From the NCBI GenBank assembly GCA_009781005.1, contig WQYX01000004.1, positions 36,209 through 100,208 on the forward strand: a stretch of DNA of 64,000 nt. Direction: 5' to 3'. The notes under the pieces are model-generated. The model saw only the letters and a list, made by a program, of their open reading frames with translations. It was not told where the DNA came from and searched no databases. The DNA comes from Polyangiaceae bacterium. GTDB lineage: Bacteria > Myxococcota_A > Polyangia > Polyangiales > Polyangiaceae. The position numbers were made by a program, and so were the translations under genes. The first letter of the stretch is position 1; every line of letters begins with the position of its first letter. Shown here one piece after another: positions 41,035-50,475 of the stretch.

Positions 41035-42884
41035 ATTCGACGGCACAAAAGACGAAACCCCGCGGCGGCAACCACGGGGCTTCAAACACACCAAACAAAC
41101 TCAACGAACGAGTCGAAGAGGACTCTACCACGCCGCCGAGCAGCGCGGATCGTCCAATGTTCGAGGTCGACAAGCGTGGCGTGTGGCGTGTCCAGTACGG
41201 CGCCACGGGCGACGCGACTCGCAAGCTGGTAAGCGGCCCGCTCGAGATCGCCAACCGCGTTCGAACGGCCCGCGGCGAGCGGTGGGGCTGGCTTGTCCGT
41301 TGGTGCGACGACGAAGGACGGAAACACGAGACCGTCCTGAATTCCGAAGACACTGCGGGCGAGGCCTCGCAGTTCGTGAGGCCGATGCTCGAGCGCGGGC
41401 TCTTCGTCGCTCCGAACGCGGCAAAGGATGTCCTCGCGTTCGTCTCCTCGCAGCGGCACGCGGAGCTCGCGACGCGCGTTCTCCGACCAGGTTGGACGGA
41501 CAATGGAGCGGCGTACATCGATCCGACTGGCCGCGCGTACGGCCATGAGGGCGTCGAGCGCTACGTGTTCACGCCTGGCGACGGCGTCTCCGAGTTCGTT
41601 GGTCAACGCGGCACGCTCCCCTCATGGAAGGAAAACGTCGCGCGGCTCTGCGAAGGCAACACCCGCTACATCTTCGCGGTCTCGAGCGTGTTCGCGTCAG
41701 CGCTCATGCGCGATGCGAAGGTGGACGGCGGCGGCTTCCACTTCGTGGGCGAGAGCTCGCAGGGCAAGTCCCGATTCCTCTGGGCGGCGCAAAGCGTCGT
41801 TGGTCCACGTGAGGGAGTCGCATCGTGGGAGAGCACACGCAACGCCTTCGGCGAGATGGCCACGGCGCACAACGACGCGCCGCTCATCCTCGACGAGATC
41901 GGCAACGCCGATCCGCGCGTCGTTGGCGGCGCCGTCTACACGCTCGCCAACGGCATCGACAAGGCCCGCATGCAAAAGGACGGCGGCCTCAGAGCGCCGC
42001 GCCGCTGGCGCACGCTGCTTCTCTCTGCGGGCGAGCGCGATATCGAGAGCATGATCAAGGAAGGCGGGCAAACGGCGAAAGCGGGTCAAACCGCTCGACT
42101 CGCGAACATCCCCGCAGAGACGGGAACGCCGTTCGGCGTCTTCGACACGCTGCACGGCCGTCCTGACGGCGCCGTCCTCGCACGCGACTTCGACGTGGTC
42201 ACGCGGGAGCACTACGGCACCGCGTGGACAGAGTGGCTTCAATGGCTCACCGGCATCGCTCCGGACGAGCGAACCGCGATGATCCGCGAGAGAGCGGACC
42301 TGTTTCGAACGCGCGCCCTCTCGCTCATGCGATCACCGTCTGGCGAGGTGCACCGCGTGCTCGATCGGTTCGCGCTCGTGGCAACAGCCGGCGAGCTCGC
42401 GACCGCCGCGGGCATCACTGGGTGGCCCGTCGGAGCCTCGCAAGCCGCCACGGAGGCGTGCTTGCTCGCGTGGATCGAGCGGCGCGGCGGCGCGGGTTCG
42501 AGCGATCGCACGCGCCTCCTCGCACACGTGCGGCGGCTCTTCACCGAGCAAGGAGGGAGCTTCGAGGTGCGGCAAGTCGTAGGGACGGAGCTGAAGCCCG
42601 TCCCTGGACCGTTCGGCGAGCAGGCAGCGTTCCGAGGGACGCGCCTCGGTTACATCGCGAAGAGCGGAGGGCGCGCCTTCGTCCACGGCGAAACCTTCAA
42701 GACACACTTCGCGCCGTCGCCGAAGGTGGCCGTGCGGTGGCTGGTAGAAGCCGGATGGATCGTCAACCAGGGACCGGACGGTGGCTGCAAGTACGGCATC
42801 GACGGTGTCGACGGTGGGCCAAGGCAACGCCCGAGGCTCCTCGAATTCGACCTCGTCGCGATGCACACCGACGTCGACGCGTAA
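41031..42884 (+). CDS. DUF927-type superfamily 3-like helicase
   Basis: The 617-residue protein has a disordered N-terminus, then DUF927 sequence. Walker A is FHFVGESSQGKSRFL (~238-244) and Walker B is LILDEIG (~285). A downstream sensor-like segment reads RTLLLSAGERDIESMI. Such proteins unwind DNA at plasmid and satellite origins. The C-terminal winged-helix-like region (VAVRWLVEAGWIVNQGPDGG) may recognise the repeats that follow. It is followed by a terminator-like hairpin and the TTGCCCGG cluster. Confidence 0.83.
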   Translation: MNSTAQKTKPRGGNHGASNTPNKLNERVEEDSTTPPSSADRPMFEVDKRGVWRVQYGATGDATRKLVSGPLEIANRVRTARGERWGWLVRWCDDEGRKHETVLNSEDTAGEASQFVRPMLERGLFVAPNAAKDVLAFVSSQRHAELATRVLRPGWTDNGAAYIDPTGRAYGHEGVERYVFTPGDGVSEFVGQRGTLPSWKENVARLCEGNTRYIFAVSSVFASALMRDAKVDGGGFHFVGESSQGKSRFLWAAQSVVGPREGVASWESTRNAFGEMATAHNDAPLILDEIGNADPRVVGGAVYTLANGIDKARMQKDGGLRAPRRWRTLLLSAGERDIESMIKEGGQTAKAGQTARLANIPAETGTPFGVFDTLHGRPDGAVLARDFDVVTREHYGTAWTEWLQWLTGIAPDERTAMIRERADLFRTRALSLMRSPSGEVHRVLDRFALVATAGELATAAGITGWPVGASQAATEACLLAWIERRGGAGSSDRTRLLAHVRRLFTEQGGSFEVRQVVGTELKPVPGPFGEQAAFRGTRLGYIAKSGGRAFVHGETFKTHFAPSPKVAVRWLVEAGWIVNQGPDGGCKYGIDGVDGGPRQRPRLLEFDLVAMHTDVDA

Positions 42885-42925
42885 AGCCGGCGCCTCCCAT
42901 GAGCACGCCAGGAGGTGTGTGCTTC

Positions 42926-42964
42926 AACGAAGCCACCTCGGGTTCGTCCTGAGGTGGCTTCGTT
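42926..42964 (+). terminator. Hairpin ending the replication operon
   Basis: AACGAAGCCACCTC and GAGGTGGCTTCGTT form a perfect 14-bp stem with an 11-nt loop, 41 bp after the helicase stop. The T-run after it is weak (ACATTT). Confidence 0.7.
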
Positions 42965-43048
42965 ACATTTGCACACCTGAACAGCTCGGACGTCGACCCT
43001 GGACGTCGTTTGGTCATGTGCATGCCTTTTGGCGGAAGACAAAAACCT

Positions 43049-43276
43049 CCGGGCAAACCGGGCAAGAAGGAAGGAGAGATCTATTTTTACGTTATTTCTA
43101 CTCTCTTTCTTTGCCCGCTCTTGCCCGGAACTGCCCGGATCAATTCTTGCTTTTGAACTCATCCTTTGCCCGGAAGATGGACGCTGCCCGGGTGCCGGGC
43201 AAAGTTTCCGGGCAAACAATTATCAAGCAATAACAACAACTTGACTCTTGTTTGCCCGGTTGCCCGGTTTGCCCGG
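43049..43276. other. Candidate replication origin: TTGCCCGG repeat cluster
   Basis: Nine exact copies of TTGCCCGG or its complement occur at 43049, 43058, 43121, 43166, 43195, 43208, 43252, 43260 and 43269. Three one-mismatch copies are at 43111, 43131 and 43184. Two AT-rich stretches (43081-43110 and 43214-43250) lie among them. The position directly after primase and helicase genes fits an origin with iterons. The rest of the 43277-43773 interval has no convincing gene. It holds a GGGTCA..TGACCC inverted pair around TGTGCGCACA at 43328-43364. Confidence 0.65.
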
Positions 43277-43687
43277 ACAAAATATGAGAGAGGGGAAGAG
43301 GACCCCGTCAGAGATACTGAACAGATTGGGTCAGAAACAATGTGCGCACATGTGCGCTTGACCCGGGCGCCACCTGCCAGACAGCGACACCATCCGCCGC
43401 TCCGGACGGCATCACCAACACACCTCCTGGCGTACTGAGGCCAGGGAAGGCGGGAACGAGCGGTAAACGGCGGGAATACGCGGAACAGAGCCGATCACGG
43501 CGACGATGGCGGCGTCCTCGCCACGCGCTCGATGGAGGCCTCTGGCGACATCGCAGCACGCCAGGTGGGGCGAAGGCGACTCGGCACGCGCCCCACTCTC
43601 GACCCATCCGCGCCGCCGGTCGGGCGCCTCCTGCAACCGGGGTTTGCGACCCACACGGACGCGAGGGGGCGCATCTTCAGCAAAGCA

Positions 43688-43711
43688 AGTTAGTCGACCT
43701 GGAAGACGACT
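43688..43711. repeat. 24-bp direct repeat near the right element end
   Basis: It is identical to 33083-33106 in the same orientation and lies 63 bp inside the right att core. A related GTCGAC element is flanked by AAGT here, as at the left end. Confidence 0.75.
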
Positions 43712-43773
43712 TGAGAACTTGCTGTTTTCACGAAGTGCCTGTAAAGCTGGACTCGCGTGAGAGCACTTCGGCG

Positions 43774-43787
43774 CCCTTGCTCTCCGC
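43774..43787. other. attR-like core, right copy
   Basis: It is identical to the last 14 bases CCCTTGCTCTCCGC at the tRNA-Ser 3' end. It marks the right boundary of the ~10.8-kb element. Confidence 0.8.
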
Positions 43788-43788
43788 A

Positions 43789-43830
43789 ACCGCTTTCGAT
43801 TTGAAGTGATCTCGTGTCCACTTGAAAGCA
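43789..43830. repeat. Family B element, mini copy B7
   Basis: The left end CCGCTTTCGATTTG and right end CCACTTGAAAGC are joined with almost no interior. It lies between the att core and tRNA-Gln. Confidence 0.6.
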
Positions 43831-43836
43831 ATCGAG

Positions 43837-43907
43837 TTCCGGCGCAGGGACTCGAACCCCGGTAAGAGGATCCAAAATCCTCTGTCCTGCCATTAGACGA
43901 CGCCGGA
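43837..43907 (-). tRNA. tRNA-Gln (anticodon TTG)
   Basis: Read on the minus strand, the acceptor stem is TCCGGCG / CGCCGGA with discriminator A. The anticodon stem GAGGA / TCCTC encloses loop TTTTGGA, giving TTG. The T arm is GGGG TTCGAGT CCCT. Length 71 nt. The identity follows from the anticodon. No CCA is encoded. Confidence 0.9.
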
Positions 43908-44043
43908 AGAACCCGGCCAACCTACTCGAGCGGGCCCATTTTTCAAGGGCACTCACGTGCCCGTTTCCATTTTCACGAGCTTCGCTTTGTCGCGCGGGGG
44001 CTATGCATCTTGCATGTGATTGTACTGTCGAACGACGTACGAG

Positions 44044-45840
44044 TTACTCGGTTGGCGCAGAGGCGTCCGCCGGCGCGGGCACTTCGATGGGCCTTGGCCT
44101 TGGCGCTCCTTCCACTGGGGGAGTCCCAGGTTTCGGCGCAGCATCCTGTTGTCCGGGCGGCGTGGCCGCGTCCACCGACCCATCAGGAGATCTCGGCGTA
44201 CCGTGATGCGTGTGCGCGCGAGGTGCATGTTCGGGTGCCGCCTGCGTGGTCGTTGCATCCGTGGATAGGTAGCCTGTGTCGGCCGGTCGTTCGGGCTCTG
44301 CGGCGGCATCCATCTCCACGGGCGCCGCCGGCGGCGCACCGGAATCCTCAATGCCTCCCTCCGCAGCGTTTGGCACCAGAGGCGGAACTTCGGTCGCCGG
44401 TGTGGATGGCGACGTGGACGCGTCTCCCGCTCCCTCACCCGTTGAAAACACGCCCAGCGCGTATGCGACTCCCGCTGCAATCAGCGCGAGAAGAAGAGCG
44501 ATGACGACCCAAGCGCCACTCTTCTTCTTCGTCGGTGCCTGGACCTGATCGGCGAGCTTCGCTGGCGGGGGCGATGAAATCGGCTCCGCGGGCGCCGTTG
44601 AAACATTCTCTTCTGCTTCCTCTGCTTCTGCAGGCGGCGACGGCGTTTCCGCGACGGGCAACGGCACTTCCGCGGAGGGCAACGGCGTTTCCACAGGAGG
44701 CGATGGCGCCGACGGCACTGGCTGGTCCACCGGCGTCGCCGTTACCGCGGGCACCTCGCTCACCTTCTCCGTAATATCCTTGTCCGTAATATCCTTGTCG
44801 GCCTTTGAGAAAAGCGGGTTTTGATCAATCTCGTCGAGCGATCCCCCTGCTTCCTTGAGAGCTTCCTCGAGGAGCTCCGCAGCCTGTTTCATCACCGTGG
44901 GTTCGGGAGCGGTCTCGCTCGCGCCCGCGGGTGTGGCTTCTGGGAACATCGGTTCGGCAGACTTCGCCTTCGAAACAGATGCAGCTTCGACCGGCTTCGC
45001 CTCGTGCGTTTTGGCTTCCGTTGGCGGAGGGAAGTTGCCCATGCCCACCATCGTCGGCTTGCGCCCCGTTGCAGCTTCCAGCGGACGCGGTCCCTCAACC
45101 TTGGGCTCGGGCTCGGGCGCCTTTTCGGTTGGAGTGGTTGGTGCTGCGCCTTGCGGTGCACGGGCCGGCGGACGCTCGAAACTCTGTGGAGCGACGCCGA
45201 TCATGGTCGCCTTCTTCAGCGGAGTGGTCGTTGGCGTCAGTGGCGGTATCGCTGTTGAAGGTGGGCGCACGGGCCTGGCGATCGCGCCGGCCATTGGACC
45301 ATGCTTTGGCAATGGCGTGGTTGGCGGTGCCGCAGGCTTTGGCACCGCAGGCATGGCAGGAACGGTAATTGGAGTCGGTTTGTTCAGCGGGGGGCGCGCT
45401 TCAGGCACCGCCGAGATGCCTAACAATGTAGACTGCACGTTCTCGCCGGTCGGCCTGTCCGCTGCCGCGAACTCGGACGTGTACGCACGTCCTGCATCGG
45501 CCTTCGTTGCGACGAGTCGGTCGATGACGGCACGCGACGCATCATCGATCTTGATGAACTTCACGCCCATACCGGCTGGCTTGTCAACGGTGGCTTGGGC
45601 AGAGTCGCGCTTCCACGCGACGCGCCCAATGCCTCCAAGGATGCTCTTGTCGCCCGCAAGGCGGATCTCGAACTTGAGAAGTGTGCCTGGCGGAAACGGC
45701 GCCGGTGTCTTGACGAAAATGCCGCCCTTACTGACGTCGTTCGAGTGGTTGTCGATGAATTCGTCGACTGTGGCACTCTTGTAGCGAACGTTGACAGAGA
45801 CGATCTTGGCGCGCTTGTCTTTACGCGGATCCTGGCTCAT
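44044..45840 (-). CDS. PilZ-domain protein with long Pro-rich region and one membrane helix
   Basis: The N-terminal ~110 residues are PilZ-like of the myxobacterial type (NVRYKSATVDEFIDNHSNDV, SKGGIFVKTPAPFPPGTLLK, GIGRVAWKRDS). They lack a clear RxxxR, so c-di-GMP binding is uncertain. A ~270-residue Pro/Ala/Thr/Glu-rich disordered region follows, then one transmembrane helix (AWVVIALLLALIAAGVAYAL), and last an Ala/Pro-rich tail. The domain should face the cytosol. No partner is evident nearby. Confidence 0.75.
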   Translation of the reverse strand: MSQDPRKDKRAKIVSVNVRYKSATVDEFIDNHSNDVSKGGIFVKTPAPFPPGTLLKFEIRLAGDKSILGGIGRVAWKRDSAQATVDKPAGMGVKFIKIDDASRAVIDRLVATKADAGRAYTSEFAAADRPTGENVQSTLLGISAVPEARPPLNKPTPITVPAMPAVPKPAAPPTTPLPKHGPMAGAIARPVRPPSTAIPPLTPTTTPLKKATMIGVAPQSFERPPARAPQGAAPTTPTEKAPEPEPKVEGPRPLEAATGRKPTMVGMGNFPPPTEAKTHEAKPVEAASVSKAKSAEPMFPEATPAGASETAPEPTVMKQAAELLEEALKEAGGSLDEIDQNPLFSKADKDITDKDITEKVSEVPAVTATPVDQPVPSAPSPPVETPLPSAEVPLPVAETPSPPAEAEEAEENVSTAPAEPISSPPPAKLADQVQAPTKKKSGAWVVIALLLALIAAGVAYALGVFSTGEGAGDASTSPSTPATEVPPLVPNAAEGGIEDSGAPPAAPVEMDAAAEPERPADTGYLSTDATTTQAAPEHAPRAHTHHGTPRSPDGSVDAATPPGQQDAAPKPGTPPVEGAPRPRPIEVPAPADASAPTE

Positions 45841-46027
45841 TGGTTTTTCGCCTCGAGAGGCACGCTAACTGTTTTCGCCCATCCTAACCCGTCCGCATTG
45901 GAAAACGCCAAAGCCTTGGGTATGGAAACCACACGAGGCACAAAAAGCGCCGAGCGCGGAAGGAAAAATCTTCGTCCGCGCTCGCTTGGACTTCATCCGT
46001 TCACCCCGAACGGCTGCCGCATGCGGA

Positions 46028-46399
46028 TCACCAGCCGCGGTGACCGCCACGACGGCCGCCGCCGCCGTCGCCACCGCCGAATCCCCCGCCGCCGAATCCT
46101 CCCCGGCCGCCGCCGAATCCCCCGCCACCACCGCCACCGCCGCCGCGGTTTTGGCGCTCTTCGGCTTCGTTGACGCGGAGCGGACGGCCGTCGAGCAGTG
46201 TGCCGTTCATTTCGGAGATCGCCTTCTGCGCATCAGCCGGCGAGCTCATCGTCACGAAGGCGAAACCGCGCGAACGACCAGTCTCGCGGTCGGTTACGAC
46301 GTGAACGTCGGTGACTTCACCAATGTTCGCGAAGCATTCACGAACGGATTCGGTGGTCGAGTTGAAGGACAAATTCCCCACATACAGTCGGTTTCCCAT
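46028..46399 (-). CDS. Glycine-rich RNA-binding protein (single RRM)
   Basis: The RRM domain starts at the second residue, with RNP2 LYVGNL and RNP1 RGFAFVTM. The C-terminal ~35 residues are Gly/Arg-rich (GGGGGFGGGRGGFGGGG). At 123 residues it is like the cold-inducible Rbp proteins of cyanobacteria and myxobacteria. I start at the ATG at 46399. The region between it and the DEAD-box helicase start (46400-46709) holds no gene and probably the divergent promoters. Confidence 0.9.
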   Translation of the reverse strand: MGNRLYVGNLSFNSTTESVRECFANIGEVTDVHVVTDRETGRSRGFAFVTMSSPADAQKAISEMNGTLLDGRPLRVNEAEERQNRGGGGGGGGGFGGGRGGFGGGGFGGGDGGGGRRGGHRGW

Positions 46400-46709
46400 G
46401 TTCTCTCTTCTCAATTCGCGGTGACGGCTCTGAGTAGCAAGGAAGACCTACCGTCCAATAGCCGTCGGGATCGGAGGAGGCCTGCACGAAGCGCGGCGCT
46501 CGTGCGACCTCACGTGGCAACGAAACTTCGCGTGCGAATCGCGATCCCGGTGAGGAGAGAGCAATCGATGCTGGGAAACGTTCTCGTGAGACGAAGCCGC
46601 ATACTAGCCAACCCAGGAGATCCCGCAAGCTTCCATTGTGCCGCGGGCACGGAGGTTTTGCGCCCGGCAACGCAGCCGTTCCCATCGATCGCGCGATTTC
46701 GTTTTCCTC

Positions 46710-48467
<1,758 letters not shown>

Positions 48468-48470
48468 CGT

Positions 48471-50396
48471 TTACTCGCGCGCGCGCTCGAGCGCTTTGAT
48501 GAGATCTTCGTGGTCGCGCACGAACGCCTCGCCGCGGGCACGCATGGCGACGGCGAGGATGCGCGGGAGATCGAGTCCTTCGCCACGTGCGCAAGCTTCG
48601 GCGTACGCCGTACGAAAGTCGCGGGGCACGCGTATCGTCCAGTTGTCCGGTCGAAGAATGCCTGGTGTGTTGTAGATTTCACGCATTCCGAAGAGATCGG
48701 CGAAGAACACCATCACGTGTTTCGCGCGGCTCGCGAAGAGTTCGGCGAACATCGCGCGCGCGAGTCCGGAAGGTTCATTTGCGATGTCGTTGGCGAAGCG
48801 CGCGCGCCGGGTCTCATCCGGTTCGAGACGCGATGCGAGGTATGCAGCGCGCTCCTTCACGCTGCCGTTCGTTCTCCATCGATCGATGACGAGGAGCAGC
48901 GGATCGGTGTCGTGGTTGCCGATCATGATCCAATCTTCGGGTTTGGCGTTGTCGCTTCGGTAGCTGTCATCGGGCTTCGTCACGTTCGCCTTCTGCGTCA
49001 CGCGAAATCTGCCCAGGTTGTGGCGTGCCATCACGCATTGAAGCGGCAGCGGGCACGTGCTCAAGACTTCGCAAACGACGCTGCTCCTGGGCAGGCCGCG
49101 TGCCTCGGCGGCGCGCACGATCTCGTCGACGTAGATCGCGTAGCGAGCCACTTGCGCGTCGTCGAGCCATCGGACGTGCATGTCGGCGTACAACGGCGCA
49201 AACCGATCGAGCTCGTCGGGTCGCGCGATGGCGAGCGGTGCAAGTGCGGGGTGCGCGGGATCGTCGGGTGACTCGAAGAGGCGCGCGCCCCTCTGGACCG
49301 AGAGTTGGTCGTCGGACGCCGTCGCGTCGTAGACCCACGGGCACACGAGGCCGTGTGGATGATCGATGCGGACGCCATCGCAGTCATCGAGCAATTTCTC
49401 GATGCGCGCGCGCATGAATGCGAGTGTGGTGCCGTCGTGCCGCGCCGGGTCCAAGACGGGGTAACCCCAAGGTTGCCCCTGCGGGTTCGTCCGGCTCGGC
49501 GGCGCGCCCATGACGTAGCTCGCCAAAAACAGATCCGCGCGCGACCACGTGTCACGATGCGAGAGGCCCACTTGCAGATCGCCAAAGAGTCGGAGATCGA
49601 CTGCATGCGCGTGTGCACGGAAGAGCGCGTGCTGCTCGCTCAGGACGAATTGTCCGAAGAACCACGCATCCACGACGTCCGCGCGATCACGCTCGATCTG
49701 TGCGACGCGAGCGCGCTGGGCAGCGCCTGCACCTGGAGCAAGTAGCGACCGATCCGCCTCTGGCCACCTGTGCCAGTCGTCCGTGCCGTGCGATCTCGTG
49801 AGCGCCTCGAAGATTGCATCGTGTCTCACCCACGCCTCGCGTTCGCCGAAGGCGGCGACGCGAGCGGCGAGGTCGACCGCATACGATTCTCCTGCTCGTG
49901 CGCCCGCGCGGAGGCGCCCGGCAGCCATGTTCACGGCTCTTTCATGCGCTTGGAATGCATAGTTGTAGTGTGCATGCACGCGTGATGTCGGGGCTTCCTC
50001 CACGATCGCTTCGACCTCTTCGGGGCGCAACACCGATGCGAAGCGCGCCGATGCGAGCTCGGTGAGCGCCACGGACAGGAGACTCTTCGAGAACACCGAA
50101 CCGTCGTACGGCGACGAGTTGCCGAGCGACGTTTGCCCCTGCGGGCCGAGCTGAATCCCATTGAAACCTAGCTCGCTCGCAAACGACACCATCGCGTGGC
50201 CCCCGCGCGTGTACGGCGAGCCGCGTCCCGTTTCCTCATCGGCGAAACTCGGAAAGCTCGCGTCGTGAACGGCGAGCACGAGATCGTCGATCCCAAGCGC
50301 TCGCAGCGCCGCGCGTACGAGATCACGTTGGACGATGCAGTCGCTCACGTGAAGAGCGATCGGAGCACGCCGCGTTCCTTCCGTCGACGTGCACAT
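48471..50396 (-). CDS. malQ: 4-alpha-glucanotransferase (GH77)
   Basis: The protein has GH77 features: GAPPSRTNPQGQPWGYP in the substrate loop, the nucleophile Asp in GVRIDHPHGLV (~345), the acid/base Glu in VVCEVLSTCP (~440) and GNHDTD (~495). Length is 641, in the normal range for MalQ without the N-terminal sandwich domains. It would transfer maltooligosaccharide segments and release glucose or maltose. It is divergent from glgE with ~80 bp between the starts, which suggests a shared control region for alpha-glucan metabolism. Confidence 0.88.
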   Translation of the reverse strand: MCTSTEGTRRAPIALHVSDCIVQRDLVRAALRALGIDDLVLAVHDASFPSFADEETGRGSPYTRGGHAMVSFASELGFNGIQLGPQGQTSLGNSSPYDGSVFSKSLLSVALTELASARFASVLRPEEVEAIVEEAPTSRVHAHYNYAFQAHERAVNMAAGRLRAGARAGESYAVDLAARVAAFGEREAWVRHDAIFEALTRSHGTDDWHRWPEADRSLLAPGAGAAQRARVAQIERDRADVVDAWFFGQFVLSEQHALFRAHAHAVDLRLFGDLQVGLSHRDTWSRADLFLASYVMGAPPSRTNPQGQPWGYPVLDPARHDGTTLAFMRARIEKLLDDCDGVRIDHPHGLVCPWVYDATASDDQLSVQRGARLFESPDDPAHPALAPLAIARPDELDRFAPLYADMHVRWLDDAQVARYAIYVDEIVRAAEARGLPRSSVVCEVLSTCPLPLQCVMARHNLGRFRVTQKANVTKPDDSYRSDNAKPEDWIMIGNHDTDPLLLVIDRWRTNGSVKERAAYLASRLEPDETRRARFANDIANEPSGLARAMFAELFASRAKHVMVFFADLFGMREIYNTPGILRPDNWTIRVPRDFRTAYAEACARGEGLDLPRILAVAMRARGEAFVRDHEDLIKALERARE

Positions 50397-50462
50397 GCGC
50401 TCGTTCCCGCGCGGGATGGCGCCGCACGTCGTGGCGGCGCGAAGCTCGCATGCTCGCTCTGC

Positions 50463-50467
50463 GGAGG
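50463..50467 (+). promoter_or_regulatory. Ribosome binding site deciding the glgE start
   Basis: GGAGG lies eight bases before the GTG at 50476. The reading frame also stays open upstream to 50389, but that part overlaps the malQ start and has no such site. Confidence 0.7.
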
Positions 50468-50475
50468 CAGGTAGC

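Noticed and set aside
43049..43276. DnaA boxes or chromosomal origin
   Set aside because: The repeated 8-mer TTGCCCGG is unlike TTATCCACA, and dnaA, dnaN and other origin genes are absent.
32946..43787. Complete prophage
   Set aside because: No terminase, portal, capsid, tail or lysis gene is readable in the ~10.8 kb.
43342..43809. 155-codon frame across the right element end
   Set aside because: It runs through the 24-bp repeat, the att core and repeat B7, and has an Arg/Ala/Pro-rich random composition.
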